NCBI GenBank assembly: GCA_946887045.1
Contig: CAMPKC010000004.1
Coordinates: 62,001 to 126,000, forward strand
Direction: 5' to 3'
DNA from: an uncultured Sphingobacteriaceae bacterium
GTDB lineage: Bacteria > Bacteroidota > Bacteroidia > Sphingobacteriales > Sphingobacteriaceae
DNA: 64,000 nucleotides
Below are positions 38,008 to 47,864 of this stretch, piece after piece (the first letter of the stretch is position 1; each line of letters opens with the position of its first letter). The translations under genes were made by a program, and so were the position numbers. The notes beneath the pieces were generated by a model. The model worked only from the letters and a program-made list of their open reading frames with translations, was not told the origin of the DNA and ran no database searches.

Positions 38008-40782
38008 TTAATTTTTAAAATCAAACCATAAATTTCCGCTAATAATCCCGGATAAAGGTTCATTAAGCTGACTCTGTGGCCCCATAGTACTGGCAGGCCT
38101 AAATTTGTTTCCAATAGGTGCAATGGCATCTAAAAATCCTAAGTTCCCTTCAGGAAACGGAGGATTAACATGCGGAATAAAAACTGTTTTGGGTTTGGCG
38201 GGCTGCAATAGTTGCAAAAACAGCCCGGTTTTATCCGTATAAACAGTAAATGAAGATTCACCGGCCTGAACTTTTGCCCAGTACATATTAGCATAGTAAC
38301 CTTTAAATTCAGGGTAATCAAAAGTTTCGCCCGTTATGGTGTTATTATACTTTTTCTGCCACACACTTGTAGATACTCCTTTCAAACGATTTTTCCAGGT
38401 ACGGTAAGGTCCGTCACCTAACCATTTGATGCCTGTAATTTTTGATTCGTCTACGTTAAAGGTGATCCCATAAAAATTTGCAGGAGCAGTTTGAGTGTAG
38501 CTATATTCTAGTTTTACGGGTACACCTGGTTTGAATATCCATTTTGCATTTAGTATAGCGTCTCCTGTGTAAGTTGCTTCAACAATATAGGTCCCATCTA
38601 CATTTGTTTGATGGCTAAAACTTTTTAAGGATTGTTTAATTCCAGCCAGTGCCGGACCATCACTAAAAGAAACCGGCTTATTATTTTTCACAACAGATTT
38701 TAAATATCCTGTCTGGGTGTCAAAACTATATCTGATGCCATCATTCACAATGGTATAAAGGGTTCCGATTTGATTTTCTGTATTAGATGCTGAAGTTTTT
38801 TTAATACCCGCAAGGTTTTGTTTTGCTATGGCAGAAGGTGCTTTAATCGGCCATGTCCAGGTATATAGTTCCCGTCCGTAATAATCTACTGCTTTGAATG
38901 TTAAAGCATCTCCATTACTCCAGTTTGCAGGTAATGGCAATTGTATTGTACCTGTTTGGCCAGGCGCTAATGCTTGTGAAAGCTTACCCGATGCTAGTAC
39001 AGTATTCGCTGTTTTAGCGTCTTTTGACAGTGGATATTTAATCAAAGCCCAACTAAACTTACAGGCGGATAAATTGGTATAGAGATAGGCATTTTCAATC
39101 TCCAGCTTTCCATTAAACGATTGATCGAAGACAGGCTTTTTAACCTGAACTGGGCTCCAAATTTCTTTGATCGTGTAGAAACTTGCTTCCTTCTCCCGGT
39201 ATGGGCCAACAATTCCATCAGGAGCGTGGTTTCCATCTGTATCGATGCTATCTTTTTTGTCGCGGCGTACAGCCCCTTCGTCTGATAGTGCCCATAAAAA
39301 TCCACCAGCGTGACGAGGGTTTTTACGAATCAACTTCCAATTATCATCCAAACTGGCACCATGACCTCCATCGTATAAGCCATGGATCATTTCGGTATGC
39401 AGTAATATTACGTCTTTTTGGGCTGCTTTTTCAATATAATTATAATCAGGGTAATGCTGGGTGTCAAGGTTATTAAAGTTGGCCCATGGATGTATCACCA
39501 CCCGCTTTTGCGGATCATACAAATCATAATCATCATCTAGGTCGGTATTCCAGCCACCTTCATTTCCGTTGGCCCATAGTAAGATAGAAGGATGGTTCAC
39601 ATCCCTGGTTACCAACTCTTTAACAAGTTTTTCACCAACTGGTGTCCCATATTTTTGCTGCCACCCGGTTAATTCATCTAACACAAACAGTCCTAAAGAG
39701 TCGCACAGGTCTAAAAATTCTGCATCTGGCGGATAGTGAGACATCCTTACAGCATTCATATTCATGTCCTTGATCAGAGCAATATCCTGCAAATGGATTT
39801 TACGGCTCAAGGTTCTTCCGCTTTCCGGCCAAAAACTATGGCGGTTAACGCCCTTCATCAATATCTTTTGGTTGTTGACATAAATACCATCACTTTTTCT
39901 AACCTCTACAGTTCTGAACCCAAACCGTTGGGGATATAGATGTTGAGTTACATTATTCCGATTAATACTTACCTCTACTTTATATAGGTTTGGAAATTCA
40001 GGATTCCATAATTTGGGATTCTGGAAAGATTGAAATAATGAGATTTTATCAGTTGGATTACTTACAAGTGATTTAAAAACAGGACCAACCTTTTCTCCTT
40101 TTAATGTTTTAACCTGCGCTGTAACTTCATCTCCGTCTTTTAAGTTTTCGGCAAACACATCCATCTTGAAACTACCATCCGCACGAGCATCAATAGCTAC
40201 TCTTTGAACAAATGTTTGCGGCATAATCTTTAAATATACCGGTCGGTAAATCCCTCCAAACACCCAAAAATCTCCCTCTCGCTCTGCATTATTTACAGAG
40301 GGATCTGTACTTATCTTACTTACCGTAACTTCTAATAAATTATCTGCACCCGGCTTTATTAGCTTAGTTATATTATAATGAAACTGATAAAAGCTTCCCT
40401 GGTGAATAGAACCAGCTGATTGCCCGTTAACTTTAACTTCAGCATCAGTCATCACACCCTCAAAAACCAATTCTATCTGCTTGTTAGCCCAGGTTTTATC
40501 TGCAATGAAGTGATGTTTGTATATGCCCTTCTCATCGGCCTGGTTTTTATCATGTCCATAATTATAAGAACCAAAACCTTCTAGTTCCCATTGTGATGGT
40601 ACCGGAATGGTGGTCCATTTTTCACTATTCATTCCTTTGGTCACAAAGAAATCCCATTTAACAGTATGGTCTTTATCTGTACCTGATAAATATTTAATAG
40701 TTGTTTCCTGCGCCTGGGTTTGTGCTTGCAGCGTTGAGAGAATGACAATAATTAGTACTGAAACGAAATTAATGTTATACAT
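38008..40782 (-). CDS. GH2 family glycoside hydrolase (beta-galactosidase-like)
   Basis: 924 residues with a signal peptide (LIIVILSTLQAQTQA). The layout is a jelly-roll sugar-binding domain (about 50-190), an Ig-like domain, and a TIM barrel (about 300-560) with acid/base Glu408 in LLWANGNEGGWN and nucleophile Glu464 in LLHTEMIHG. Long C-terminal beta domains contain ITGIKWLGDGPYRTWKNRL. The TEM nucleophile context differs from the classical [10 protein letters not shown] of the GH2 at 22577, so the specificity may differ (beta-galactosidase, beta-glucuronidase or other). Its own upstream gap (40783-41123) carries only a weak motif resemblance. Confidence 0.87.
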   Translation of the reverse strand: MYNINFVSVLIIVILSTLQAQTQAQETTIKYLSGTDKDHTVKWDFFVTKGMNSEKWTTIPVPSQWELEGFGSYNYGHDKNQADEKGIYKHHFIADKTWANKQIELVFEGVMTDAEVKVNGQSAGSIHQGSFYQFHYNITKLIKPGADNLLEVTVSKISTDPSVNNAEREGDFWVFGGIYRPVYLKIMPQTFVQRVAIDARADGSFKMDVFAENLKDGDEVTAQVKTLKGEKVGPVFKSLVSNPTDKISLFQSFQNPKLWNPEFPNLYKVEVSINRNNVTQHLYPQRFGFRTVEVRKSDGIYVNNQKILMKGVNRHSFWPESGRTLSRKIHLQDIALIKDMNMNAVRMSHYPPDAEFLDLCDSLGLFVLDELTGWQQKYGTPVGEKLVKELVTRDVNHPSILLWANGNEGGWNTDLDDDYDLYDPQKRVVIHPWANFNNLDTQHYPDYNYIEKAAQKDVILLHTEMIHGLYDGGHGASLDDNWKLIRKNPRHAGGFLWALSDEGAVRRDKKDSIDTDGNHAPDGIVGPYREKEASFYTIKEIWSPVQVKKPVFDQSFNGKLEIENAYLYTNLSACKFSWALIKYPLSKDAKTANTVLASGKLSQALAPGQTGTIQLPLPANWSNGDALTFKAVDYYGRELYTWTWPIKAPSAIAKQNLAGIKKTSASNTENQIGTLYTIVNDGIRYSFDTQTGYLKSVVKNNKPVSFSDGPALAGIKQSLKSFSHQTNVDGTYIVEATYTGDAILNAKWIFKPGVPVKLEYSYTQTAPANFYGITFNVDESKITGIKWLGDGPYRTWKNRLKGVSTSVWQKKYNNTITGETFDYPEFKGYYANMYWAKVQAGESSFTVYTDKTGLFLQLLQPAKPKTVFIPHVNPPFPEGNLGFLDAIAPIGNKFRPASTMGPQSQLNEPLSGIISGNLWFDFKN

Positions 40783-41123
40783 ATATTTTTTTAAGACTGA
40801 AAGAATCCTGACACTCCAATTCCATACAAGATATTGAATGTTATAAGAGTTAATTACTATTTTACTCCGCCGAAATGTCTGTTGACGAGGAATTTCAATG
40901 CTTCATCTTCCACATTAACCAGTCAACCTCGCCGCAAGGCTTAAGCCTAAAAGAGGCAAAGTTCACTTCAAGGAATAACAATGCAGTTGATCGCATCAGT
41001 TCATAAAGTAATCAAATGTAAATGGGTTAATAAATTACAGGTTATTTTATGAACAAAAATATCAATGACTCTCATACAGGCATAACACATTTGCTTTAAA
41101 AAATAACACAATTGTTAAAGTAG
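40783..41123. other. Intergenic region
   Basis: A 341-bp spacer between the GH2 and GH78 genes, AT-rich, holding the GH2 promoter. CTCCAATTCCATACAAG near 40815 faintly resembles the operator start. I see no gene, repeat or clear hairpin. Confidence 0.45.
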
Positions 41124-44100
41124 CTATTGAATTCCCTTTAATGGAGATTCAAATTTGTAAAAACCTGAGGCCACTTCGTACAATGCTTTGCCATTCTCCA
41201 TCCTAAGAAACTTAACAGCATTAGTTTTTGTGGTACGTTTTCCACTTTCGGTAACATCCTTTTCTCTTAAAGCAGGAATGTAAACCGTTGCTGTGGTATT
41301 TGCGGGTACCACAAAAGAATATTGAAATGAACCATTTCGGGTCTCCCAGCTACTTTCAACCCTACCATACATTGAGTCATAATACCCTTTGGCATAGGTC
41401 ATCATTCCGGTCGGGTCTGGTTCAGGACGCAGGATAAAGTGCTTAAACCCGGGAGAATTTTCATCGCGTTCTATTCCCAACGAATAATTATACATCCATG
41501 CCCCGACAGCCCCGAAAGAATAGTGGTTAAATGAATTCATCCGGTTATTACCTCCAAAACCTTCGGTATGGGTATACGAGTTCAAGCGTTCCCATATAGT
41601 TGTAGCTCCCTGTTCAACTGAATATAACCATGATGGATAAGTAGTTTGCTGTAACAGCTTGTACGCTATATCAGAGCGACCGTTATCTGATAGCGCTTTG
41701 TTAATCCAGGCGGTGCCGATAAAACCGGTCATTAAGGAGTAAGCTGGGCAAACTGTTCCGTTATCTGCTTTACTCTCCCGGAGAATGGTGGTTATCAGGT
41801 TGTCCACTGCCTTTCCTTTATTTTTTTTCTGATAGATATCAAAAGCCAGAGGAAGTACGTAAGAAATTTGTGTATCAACCGCATCGCCCGGTTTCAGAGT
41901 AGCATCTACTTTATGCTGTTTGAATCCGGAGTGAATCATCTTCTTACTTTGTTTATCTACATAAGTGTCATTGAAAAACTTCTTTCTTTGCTGATAAAGC
42001 ACATCAAACTCTTTTGAATCTTCTGCTTTCCCTAAAACAGAAGCAACCTTTCTCATTATTTCTAAATCATATATAAAATAAGCTTCCCACAACAGTGAGT
42101 TGTCGTTCTTTTCCTGTTCCGGGCCTAACCAGTCTCCCAGATTGCTCCAGGATGCCGGATTTTCCTGAATGAGCAGATTCGTTTTAGGGTCGATGTTTTT
42201 TTCAAGAATATATTTGATATACCTTTTCATTGCATTATAATGCTCGGCCAACAGTTGTTTATCATCATACTGCTGATAACTCTCCCAAGCTACAGTAAGT
42301 GCCGCGCTTCCCCATAAAACTCCTCCAAATCCTCCTCCAAGGGGGGCAACGTCGGTAAAGCGTCCGTCTTCCCGCTGCACATCGCGCATGGCCAGCATAT
42401 GCCGTCTCAAAAACTGAGGAACTTCGGCCAAATAGGTAGCTGTACGCGAAAAAACCGAAATATCACCGCTCCAGCCAAGGCGTTCATTTCTCTGAGGGCA
42501 GTCGGTAGGTATAGACAAGAAGTTACTATAGGTAGACCAGGTTATATTTTCCCAAAGCTTGTTAATTTTCTTGTTCGAAGTTTCGTAATGAGAAGCCAGT
42601 TTATCGATAGAACTGATCACGGTTCCTTTGACTGCTTCAACTGGCAATGGCTGTTCTATACCAGTTACTTCTACGAAACGGTACCCATGAAAAGTAAAGC
42701 GAGGTGCAATCGTTTCATTTCCGCCTTTTGTAAAATAGATATCCTGAGCCATGGCTGCACGAATATTTTCGAGCATAATCATACCTGCATTTCCTTTGTA
42801 TTGGGGCAAGTCGGGATATTTAACCTCCGCAAAACGCAAATAAATCTTTTTACCAGGTTCCATCCCTGACAAACTGATTTTCGGAACGCCAACCATATTT
42901 TGCCCCATATCATACACAAATACACCGGGACGAACTTCTTGAACCGACTGAGCCGTAAGCTCCTTTATTGGTTTTGCCGTTTGTCCAAACTGCCCGATCA
43001 ATATCGCGTTTGAATAGTCGTCAACAGCAGCCATATTATCGCGTTTAGCAACATTTTCTGGAGTAATATGCCCATTAAGGCTCACTTCTTTAGCGGGGCT
43101 CCAGCCTGAAGCATTATATGAAGCGGTGCTCCAGCCGTTAATTAAGGATTCTTTTGACGAATCATAGACCTCTCCCTGGAAGAAGCTGCCATACAGCACC
43201 GGACCCTTATCAAAATAAGACCAGGTTGCCGGGTCACTAACTATAATATCCTGTTTGCCATCCTGATAGGTGATCACTAATTTGGTTAAGAGTGATTGCT
43301 GATCACCGAAGAAGTTCCAGTTTTCACCAGTATAAGTCGCGCCTCCACTCCACCAGCCTTCGGCCAGAATGGCTCCAAGTGCGTTCTTTCCGGGGTGTAT
43401 ATGTTGTGTAACATCGTATGTTTGATATAGATGGGTTTTATTGTATTGGGTGAGCCCCGGATTGAAATAGTCATTACCGATGCGGGTACCATTCAGATAT
43501 ACATCATAGATTCCGCGGGCTGTGACGTACAAGCGAGCCTTCGCAACTTTCGCCTGAGAAGATGTAAATGTGGTACGAAGCATGGGCATTGAATTTCCAC
43601 CCGGATTTGCAGTTACAAAAGTTTCTGTTTTATTACCTTGTACGATGTACGACCCGCCTCTAACGGTTAGACTTCTGCCTGAACCTGAAAAGATCCCATT
43701 GTTCTCCTTATCTAATTTTTCAGTAAAAAGCACATTAGCCGGACTTCTCAAGTTGCGAACTTCCAAGTTGGAGAAAGCTGCTTTTTGTCCTTGACGAAGA
43801 GAAAAGCCAATATCTGCCAAAACCGGAAAGGCGATAAAGTCTCCGCCTCTTCCTAATGGGTTTAAGTTAACTTCTCCCACGAATTCATCTCTATCAGCAC
43901 CATTTATATAGATGCGTGAATCGCCCAAGTTAGAGCTGAGACTGACGGTGTGCTTGTCATACTTATTTGCATCATTAATGATGGCAAGTGGAATAGAAAA
44001 ACTTTTGAAGGGAACTTTCTTTTTATCATCTGGATGATATCCTACTCTGTACACGTTTAGTTTTGCATTTTCCTTTAATGATAAAGGGGCAATATCAATT

Positions 44101-44729
44101 TCGACTATCAGATAGGATTCATCTTTTTTATTCTCGAGCTTATAGAGGTTCTTATAGGTATCCATTAAACGATCATCATTGGCTCCGTAGATAAAGCCTG
44201 CACGTGTAGATTTCGACTTTTTATCTAATTGTACAGAGAAGTTGATCTTGAACACGGGAAGATAATCTGAATACAGTACCATATCTTCATCGCCTCCGCC
44301 AATCCATTTGGCACCACTCCAGGCAGCAAGCTTAGGGTCGGGATTCATTAACCCAGTTTCAAACCATGATTTTGCAGCATGTTGGGCATTCGTTTGATCC
44401 CAAACATTAATTACCCAATGGTACCGGGTAGACGCCCGCAGAGGCTTACCACTATATTCCAGGTTCAGTGATACATCACTTTTAATTTTATCAGAATCCC
44501 AAACGACATTTCCGGCTTCATCACTTACCACCAATTGATAAGCAATTTGTTTATACCCTGGCTTATTTTCTGTAGTCTGCATTTGCCAGCTGAAGCGAGG
44601 ATGTTCAACATCAATACCTAAGGGAGTTTCTGCATATTCAACCTTCAAGTTTACGATTTGAACGGCTTTCCCAAGGAGATAACTAGGTATAAAAATTAAA
44701 ATAACTAATAATTTGATATTGCTTATCAT
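41124..44729 (-). CDS. Alpha-L-rhamnosidase (GH78), secreted
   Basis: 1201 residues from ATG 44727-44729. The frame extends to 44819, but Met31 starts a clean signal peptide (MISNIKLLVILIFIPSYLLG). The order is an N-terminal Fn3-like domain (VEYAETPLGIDVEHPRFSWQ), an inserted beta-sandwich (about 150-370), Bac_rhamnosid N domain (YLNGTRIGNDYFNPGLTQYNKTHLYQTYD), and the (alpha/alpha)6 barrel with the catalytic region PTDCPQRNERLGWSGD. A C-terminal beta domain (RPEPDPTGMMTYAKGYYDS) closes it. It releases terminal alpha-L-rhamnose, as on rhamnogalacturonan or arabinogalactan. It is the last PUL enzyme before the island's right end. Confidence 0.92.
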   Translation of the reverse strand: MISNIKLLVILIFIPSYLLGKAVQIVNLKVEYAETPLGIDVEHPRFSWQMQTTENKPGYKQIAYQLVVSDEAGNVVWDSDKIKSDVSLNLEYSGKPLRASTRYHWVINVWDQTNAQHAAKSWFETGLMNPDPKLAAWSGAKWIGGGDEDMVLYSDYLPVFKINFSVQLDKKSKSTRAGFIYGANDDRLMDTYKNLYKLENKKDESYLIVEIDIAPLSLKENAKLNVYRVGYHPDDKKKVPFKSFSIPLAIINDANKYDKHTVSLSSNLGDSRIYINGADRDEFVGEVNLNPLGRGGDFIAFPVLADIGFSLRQGQKAAFSNLEVRNLRSPANVLFTEKLDKENNGIFSGSGRSLTVRGGSYIVQGNKTETFVTANPGGNSMPMLRTTFTSSQAKVAKARLYVTARGIYDVYLNGTRIGNDYFNPGLTQYNKTHLYQTYDVTQHIHPGKNALGAILAEGWWSGGATYTGENWNFFGDQQSLLTKLVITYQDGKQDIIVSDPATWSYFDKGPVLYGSFFQGEVYDSSKESLINGWSTASYNASGWSPAKEVSLNGHITPENVAKRDNMAAVDDYSNAILIGQFGQTAKPIKELTAQSVQEVRPGVFVYDMGQNMVGVPKISLSGMEPGKKIYLRFAEVKYPDLPQYKGNAGMIMLENIRAAMAQDIYFTKGGNETIAPRFTFHGYRFVEVTGIEQPLPVEAVKGTVISSIDKLASHYETSNKKINKLWENITWSTYSNFLSIPTDCPQRNERLGWSGDISVFSRTATYLAEVPQFLRRHMLAMRDVQREDGRFTDVAPLGGGFGGVLWGSAALTVAWESYQQYDDKQLLAEHYNAMKRYIKYILEKNIDPKTNLLIQENPASWSNLGDWLGPEQEKNDNSLLWEAYFIYDLEIMRKVASVLGKAEDSKEFDVLYQQRKKFFNDTYVDKQSKKMIHSGFKQHKVDATLKPGDAVDTQISYVLPLAFDIYQKKNKGKAVDNLITTILRESKADNGTVCPAYSLMTGFIGTAWINKALSDNGRSDIAYKLLQQTTYPSWLYSVEQGATTIWERLNSYTHTEGFGGNNRMNSFNHYSFGAVGAWMYNYSLGIERDENSPGFKHFILRPEPDPTGMMTYAKGYYDSMYGRVESSWETRNGSFQYSFVVPANTTATVYIPALREKDVTESGKRTTKTNAVKFLRMENGKALYEVASGFYKFESPLKGIQ

Positions 44730-45588
44730 GTTATTTAAGTATTTGTCTGTCTGCAGCTTGAAGAAATAAAAAAGGACTTTTATAGCGGTTATATAATTCA
44801 GCAAACGCCGCTTCCACACCTCCTTTTAAAAACTCTATTAAATCCTGATCAGAAGATTTATTTATAGCTAGCCAAGTTTAATTATCCTTAATGCTTCCAA
44901 TAATAACTATATTTTCTGGAAATGTTAATGTGTCTTTAATTTTCAGCGTAAACGTACAGAAAGGTGTGTATACTCGATGGCTAAGGATCATTGAACATGC
45001 ACAAGATTTTAATGCAATTGAACAGAATACTTTAGGATCAGCAACGGTGTCGATAAAACCTCCCGGTTGACTACCGATATTCCAAGTACTTTATTAGGCC
45101 TGTTTAATTATATGATCAATACGAGTGAATGTTTCTTTAATTTCATGGCTATCTGTTTAGAAAGTCAGTCGGCAGTGCCCCCAAGCTTTTTGTTAAGCCC
45201 CCTCACCTGTATACAATGCCTTTGAAAGGCAAGACTTTGAGACAAAATACGCTCTGGAGCGCAGCGTAAGAGGAAGATTTTTTCCTCAAACCCGCAGGCC
45301 TGGTCTTGACGTCAAAGAATTGTTCAGAAATTTGCTAAACAAAAAGTCTGGGAGATTTTTGAGTTGTACTTAAAGGGATTTAAGAAAATTTCAATTATAA
45401 GCCTTAAGAAGTACGGCGAAGATGAGCCGTTCTTTTCTTTTTGCAGGAAAGCGGGTTAGGTAAGCATGGACGAATCGGCTTTCCTAAATATCTTCTGGAT
45501 TTGACAGCTTCTTTCTGTCCATACAAAATATTTTTATAAAGTTATATGACTTCGCAAGTTCCGCAGCGAAGTCCCGGCCTCAAGGACG

Positions 45589-45622
45589 GCAAGATATTTT
45601 CGTATACGAAAATACATCTTGC
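45589..45622. repeat. Long palindrome (hairpin/cruciform)
   Basis: ATTTTCGTATACGAAAAT (45596-45613) is a perfect 18-bp palindrome. It is flanked by GCAAGAT and ATCTTGC, extending the stem with a 2-nt bulge. It could be a protein-binding site or recombination structure. Confidence 0.6.
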
Positions 45623-45734
45623 TGCCCACCACACGAGGGCCAGTGCTTACCGTTCGGCTGCTGCGAATTTTGTTCAGACTTTCTGAATTGGTAGTAAAGG
45701 TGAGAAGCTTAGTTTATTGAAGTTCGCATTAAGC

Positions 45735-45882
45735 ACGGTAGGTACGAAAAATAATGAATCAACACTAAGGGCCAGAAAAACGAGGGTACACTTTTCAAAA
45801 AATTCATATTAAGTAAAATCGAAGCTCAAATGCCATGATTTAAACCCGACGTTGAGCCATATTTATCTCTCGTACCTACCGT
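45735..45882. repeat. Inverted repeat pair upstream of HTH gene
   Basis: ACGGTAGGTACG (45735-45746) and CGTACCTACCGT (45871-45882) are perfect 12-bp inverted repeats enclosing 124 bp. The right arm ends 88 bp before the excisionase-like gene. Role unknown. Confidence 0.55.
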
Positions 45883-45969
45883 CACCCTTGCGAGTTATAT
45901 ATTCAATTCCCTTGCATTTTTGCTTCCAATTGAAACGCGAAGATTCTGTATTAAAAAAGCACACATGAC

Positions 45970-46248
45970 ATGGAAAAGATTGAACTATTAACTAAATCGG
46001 ATCTGGAGGAATTTAAGAAAGATCTACTGCAAGAAATCGGCATCCTAATTCAGCCGCAGTCGCCGGAAGGAAAGAAATGGCTTAAAAGTGCAGAAGTCAG
46101 AAAACTTTTAAATATTTCACCAGGCACCCTTCAAAATTTACGAGTAAACGGAACACTGTGCTACACGAGAGTTGGCAGCATACTTTATTATAAATATGCT
46201 GACATACTAAAAGTATTAAATGATAACGACTCTAACAGTAAACTATGA
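45970..46248 (+). CDS. Helix-turn-helix protein (excisionase/MerR-like)
   Basis: 92 residues. The N-terminal part (about 1-40) is charged and helical. The rest is a winged HTH of the HTH_17 type: WLKSAEVRKLLNISPGTLQNLRVNGTL, written as WLKSAEVRKLLNIS then PGTLQNLRVNGTL, followed by the wing YTRVGSILYYKYADI. Such proteins accompany integrases of Bacteroidota mobile elements and often act as excisionases or directionality factors. It lies 577 bp inside the right att core and overlaps the next gene by 4 nt, so translation is probably coupled. Confidence 0.8.
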   Translation: MEKIELLTKSDLEEFKKDLLQEIGILIQPQSPEGKKWLKSAEVRKLLNISPGTLQNLRVNGTLCYTRVGSILYYKYADILKVLNDNDSNSKL

Positions 46249-46532
46249 AACCAATAACCTGCCTGGAGTACTTTATGGAAAAAGCGGCATTGGATAATCG
46301 TCTTTTTCCCACCCATGTGAGTCTATTCACGGCTATGATTCATTGTAGCCGAAACAATGAGGATGAAAGGCTTTTTAAAGTGAGCCGCAAACGTCTAATG
46401 TACTTCTCAAGAATAAAATCAATAGCCACTTACCATAAATGTATGGGTGAGCTGGTGGAATATGATTATATCATCTACTATCCGTCGTTTGATCCTTATC
46501 GGGCAAGCAGAGTGATGATAAAGAATCCGTAA
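46245..46532 (+). CDS. Small mobile-element protein of unknown function
   Basis: 95 residues. It starts at ATG overlapping the stop of the HTH gene (ATGA). The sequence MKPITCLEYFMEKAALDNRL, then TAMIHCSRNNEDERLFKVSRKRLM and YHKCMGELVEYDYIIYYPSFDP, has the look of a winged-helix protein. Similar small proteins are typically found beside HTH_17 genes on Bacteroidota islands. I infer a role in element regulation or excision. No catalytic motif is visible. Confidence 0.7.
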   Translation: MKPITCLEYFMEKAALDNRLFPTHVSLFTAMIHCSRNNEDERLFKVSRKRLMYFSRIKSIATYHKCMGELVEYDYIIYYPSFDPYRASRVMIKNP

Positions 46533-46744
46533 TTAAACATGAAGTAAGTTAGAAATGATTCAATTAGGTAATCATGAGTGCTCTGAGACGAACACACTAA
46601 TCGCCATGTGAACCTTTAACAAAGAGAGAAAAAATCCAGTAAGTTTATCTCGTCTCGGCGCTCAAATAACGCATTCATTTTTTCTTTTTGTCAAATAAAA
46701 TTCAGAAATTGCAGATAGCATTTTGCAGCTAGATTAAGTAAAAC

Positions 46745-46768
46745 AAAGTGGTGAGTAATTCGGTGAGT
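46745..46768 (+). repeat. Island subterminal repeat, right copy
   Basis: 23 of 24 bases identical to 2954-2977 and in the same orientation. It lies 57 bp inside the right att core. Together the two copies suggest integrase or Xis arm sites. Confidence 0.65.
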
Positions 46769-46824
46769 TCGGAAACAAAACCACATCAATGATATCGAAA
46801 AGCGCGATTTTTGGGACTAAAACA

Positions 46825-46841
46825 AATCCCTCTTTCTCCGC
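46825..46841 (+). repeat. attR core
   Basis: A perfect 17-bp copy of the tRNA-Ser 3' end (AATCCCTCTTTCTCCGC) without the rest of the tRNA. It marks the distal end of the island. Confidence 0.9.
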
Positions 46842-46856
46842 AACCTTATGAAGGAT

Positions 46857-46888
46857 AAAGCCTTTTACGATATGTAGAAGGCTTTTTT
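46857..46888 (+). terminator. Displaced original tRNA-Ser terminator
   Basis: AAAGCCTT / AAGGCTTT stem followed by Ts, 16 nt after the attR core. Its position relative to the core is what is expected for the tRNA terminator before island insertion. Confidence 0.7.
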
Positions 46889-46950
46889 ATGAATTTTTAA
46901 ATTTAGTGGTGTAATTCTGAAGCTTTTAAGTGCAATATTTATAATATTAT

Positions 46951-47487
46951 TTACAAGCCCGCTAATTCAGGATGGATATCAATAAACATATCTGTGGCTA
47001 TCAAACTTAACTCATCAGGGTTACTAATTTTTTTATTGACAATTAAGTATGTACTATTTTGTCGTCCATGAAGTGAATAAAGAAGTCTGTATCGATTAAC
47101 TCTTAATAGCATACTTATAAATCTTAAATCGTCTAGTATTAGATTTCTTCTCTTCATATCGATTTGCCAGATCAATCGTATGTGCACCGAGAAACCCCAA
47201 ATTTGCAATTGGGTGCTTCCGCAATATTGAAAGCATAATATTCACGCAGGTTGCCACAATTTTGGAGCATTTAAATTCATGCGATAAAAGGTTAAACCTC
47301 TTCTTATTGCTTTTATGTTTTTTTAGGAAATATTTAATAATGAAAATATCGTATTTGTATCTTTCAACCTCGACTAAATAGTATTGATTTTCTGTTCTGA
47401 AGCTATAGGTTGCAACACTAACGAGATATTTTTTTGATGCGCGTTTTGGAAACCAACTTTATTAAAGTGATAGGCACTATCAAACAT
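46951..47487 (-). pseudogene. Frameshifted hypothetical gene
   Basis: A leftward gene in three frames. It starts at ATG 47485-47487 (MFDSAYHFNKVGF), then YLVSVATYSFRTENQYYLVE and FNLLSHEF through ANLGFLGAHTIDLANRYEE in a second frame that stops near 47100. It resumes in a third frame with VNRYRLLYSLHGRQNSTYL and ends IDIHPELAGL. Joined, it would give about 178 residues. All three parts read like coding sequence, but the shifts make it non-functional. I do not recognise a named family. It lies just outside the island's right att core. Confidence 0.55.
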
Positions 47488-47654
47488 TAAAGCACCAAAT
47501 ACTTATAAGCTGGGTTTCTGATAGATTTAATTTCCTCAGCGCTCCTTTTCACAAGGCGAGATTTTGAAACGCGTGGATTCACACTAACCGGATTAGTGAG
47601 CAATGGAATTGAAAATTGAATTTGATTGCGAGTTCCCATATACTATTTGAGGTT

Positions 47655-47811
47655 ATGTATAATTACCAGGATGAATTTTCCTTTGACACAATAGAAAGGT
47701 TTTTAAAATTAGATTTAGCCGTAGATGGAACTCACGGGGGATTGATACTTGGACCATCACATGATGACGGAGGAATATTTGTTTTAATAAAAAAAGAGTC
47801 ATGTTATGTTT
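47655..47811 (+). pseudogene. 3'-truncated hypothetical ORF
   Basis: The frame MYNYQDEFSFDTIERFLKL, LAVDGTHGGLILGPSHDDGG, FVLIKKESCYVLG looks coding. Beyond 47811 it runs into a 51-bp integrase fragment in the wrong frame, so the gene's 3' end has been replaced. A TTG start at 47616 would give a longer N-terminus. Family unknown. Confidence 0.5.
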
Positions 47812-47813
47812 TA

Positions 47814-47864
47814 GGTAGAAGCCTTAGTGGGCAACGGATCTGCTTCAGGTACATTAGAGCGTTA
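47814..47864 (+). pseudogene. 51-bp integrase gene fragment
   Basis: 49 of 51 bases are identical to 3467-3517, codons about 119-136 of the island integrase. The copy has C for T and T for G at the two differing positions. It is bounded on both sides by unrelated truncated genes. It is a remnant of a related integrase. Confidence 0.85.

Larger units (their letters stand above)
44820..45969. other. Long non-coding region at the right island end
   Basis: 1150 bp without a supported gene. It holds a TTGAAC..ACAAG..TTTTAATGCAATTGAA block at about 44990-45030, a hairpin CTTCGC/GCGAAG at 45550-45571, the palindrome at 45589-45622, and the inverted repeat at 45735-45882. TGCAGGAAAGCGGGT at 45442-45456 repeats the left-end sequence 4377-4391. 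Confidence 0.55.

Noticed and set aside
42399..42869. 156-codon ORF antisense to GH78
   Set aside because: It lies opposite the catalytic barrel of the rhamnosidase; no independent support.
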